Assembly (NCBI GenBank): GCA_007130675.1
Contig: SLSB01000054.1
Coordinates: 1 to 5,855, forward strand
Direction: 5' to 3'
DNA: 5,855 bases
Origin: Candidatus Hydrogenedentota bacterium
GTDB taxonomy: Bacteria; Hydrogenedentota; Hydrogenedentia; Hydrogenedentales; SLHB01
Shown here: positions 4,800-5,855 of the stretch, piece after piece
How positions within the stretch are numbered: the first letter of the stretch is position 1
Layout of the letters: every line of letters starts with the position of its first letter
Program-made: the position numbers and the translations under genes
The notes under the pieces: model-generated
Databases searched by the model: none
What the model saw: only the letters and a program-made list of their open reading frames with translations
What the model was told of the DNA's origin: nothing

Positions 4800-5855
4800 T
4801 TACGGTTCCTCGCCTCTGTTTCTTGTGAGACCCATCAAATAGGCAAAGGGAAACGATACGATCTGACGCATGCCCGCCACCGAAGACACCTGCCGTACCA
4901 TTCGGCGCATCTCGCCCACAAAGGCCTGGCGCAGCACGCGCTCGGTCACTTCGCCCTCTTCGCGCACAGCCAACAGCCGGTGGAAACAATACGCCCCCAT
5001 CACGAAGGCAACCACAAAAAGGAAATCAAGGCCTTTAAGGTCCACCGTTGGGAGTTCCAACGCCGTATACTCTTCTGCAAAGTTTCTGAACGACAGCGTC
5101 AGCTGCAACTCATACGGTTCGAACCAGTCCGCCGCAAACCCCGCCAGCACAGGCGAAATGGTCGCGGCAACACCGGACACCAAGGCGTTTACGGCCAGAT
5201 AGGAAGCCGCTTTACCGTATGGCGCGGTTTTCATCGCGAGGTTGTTGGCGCAAAGCGCCACCCCGGCCGCGGCCATGCCCGCAATCACATGGATGGCCAC
5301 CAGCAACGGTATGCTCAGCATATGCCGCTCGGGCAGCGTCGTAAACGGCCAAAACAGGAAACTGACGAAGAACAGCGGGACCGAGAACACCAGCACCGAC
5401 TTGTTGGTAAACTGGTCGGAAAGACGGCCCCATACGCCAAAAAACAGCACGTTGGTAATCTGACTGACCACCGAAAGCGCAAGCACCCACGTCATGCTCA
5501 GCCCAATCCGGTGAAGCAGATACACCGCGAAAAACGGTGCGGCAAAATTGACCGCCGCGCTCCAGCATGCCAGAAAAATCAGCAGATTCCGGAAATTCGT
5601 GTCCCGGAGCGGCCGGAGCAGCATGTTCCACAGCGCTACATGATCGACTTTGGGCATCGAGGGCTCGGGCGTGCGGCCAATGAAGAACACCGAAATCATG
5701 CCTGCCAGTCCCGCAATCGAGAAGACGATGGTATAGCCTCCTGCCGGGTCGGCAAAGTGCTCGCGATACATGTCGATAGCGACGCCGCCAAGCAGGCTGA
5801 GCAGAGCGCCCGCGGCCGTGCTGAATGTCAGGCGGCGCGCAAAAAACTTGCCCAT
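4800..5855 (-). CDS. MFS permease, 5' part outside the window
   Basis: The visible 351 residues are the C-terminal part of a major facilitator superfamily transporter, a 12-helix secondary carrier of the cytoplasmic membrane; the substrate cannot be read. The first codon in view is ATG, but MGKFFARR matches the basic cytoplasmic loop before helix 5 (family pattern RGRFFGRR), so it is an internal Met. About 130-180 residues (helices 1-4) should lie beyond the right edge. Visible helices are near 10-28, 41-60, 89-115, 120-141, 152-172, 180-205, 215-240 and 271-292, consistent with helices 5-12. The second-half motif A appears as GVWGRLSDQFTNKSV (140-154). Two features stand out: a loop of about 30 residues between the last two helices (241-270), and a basic cytoplasmic tail of about 59 residues (293-351) with an amphipathic stretch. 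It ends in TAA at 4800-4802. Confidence 0.85.
   Translation of the reverse strand: MGKFFARRLTFSTAAGALLSLLGGVAIDMYREHFADPAGGYTIVFSIAGLAGMISVFFIGRTPEPSMPKVDHVALWNMLLRPLRDTNFRNLLIFLACWSAAVNFAAPFFAVYLLHRIGLSMTWVLALSVVSQITNVLFFGVWGRLSDQFTNKSVLVFSVPLFFVSFLFWPFTTLPERHMLSIPLLVAIHVIAGMAAAGVALCANNLAMKTAPYGKAASYLAVNALVSGVAATISPVLAGFAADWFEPYELQLTLSFRNFAEEYTALELPTVDLKGLDFLFVVAFVMGAYCFHRLLAVREEGEVTERVLRQAFVGEMRRMVRQVSSVAGMRQIVSFPFAYLMGLTRNRGEEP

Noticed and set aside
4417..4842. Plus-strand open frame across the gap between the CPBP gene and the permease
   Set aside because: It overlaps the 47-residue gene on the opposite strand and both flanking genes. Its translation is Pro, Arg and Thr rich, low in complexity, and lacks a convincing SD site.
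5853..5855. ATG at the right edge as the true start of the permease
   Set aside because: The following residues match the cytoplasmic loop before helix 5 of MFS carriers, only about eight helices are visible, and the family normally has twelve. The gene most likely continues beyond the window.

Overview
The window is a compact bacterial chromosomal segment, GC-rich (about 60 percent by eye). Every supportable gene lies on the minus strand, so transcription runs from right to left. Nothing in it looks like phage, a transposon or CRISPR. The gene set does not fix a taxon. The trehalose-synthase-type glycosyltransferase TreT paired with a DUF5752-like protein suggests a deep-branching or uncultured bacterial lineage rather than a proteobacterial or firmicute model, but that is a weak inference.

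In transcription order from the right edge: (1) the C-terminal two thirds of a major facilitator superfamily (MFS) permease, cut by the window edge (4800-5855); (2) a 47-residue single-pass membrane protein with a strong Shine-Dalgarno (SD) site and a plausible promoter of its own (4575-4718); (3) a CPBP/CAAX-type intramembrane metalloprotease (3530-4474); (4) a TldD-family zinc protease whose GTG start overlaps the end of the protease gene by 8 bases (2158-3537); (5) a 174-base gap with a possible promoter; (6) a 225-residue DUF5752-like protein made of two related halves (1306-1983); (7) a TreT-type GT4 glycosyltransferase joined to it by an ATGA stop/start overlap (68-1309). The last 67 bases are too short to assign.

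Functionally there appear to be two modules. Small peptide, CPBP protease and TldD form a peptidase module: two unrelated metalloproteases, one in the membrane and one cytosolic, in a translationally coupled pair behind a tiny membrane protein. This could act in peptide maturation or turnover, although no substrate can be proven. DUF5752-like protein and TreT form a trehalose or related glucoside module. There the sugar-transfer reaction follows from the family of TreT, and the partner is of unknown function but tightly coupled. The MFS permease belongs to whatever lies upstream of the window.

The most interesting observations are the unlisted 47-residue gene in the gap at 4475-4799, its position ahead of two proteases, the coupled DUF5752-TreT pair, and the clear internal duplication in the DUF5752-like protein. 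No obviously novel large system is visible.
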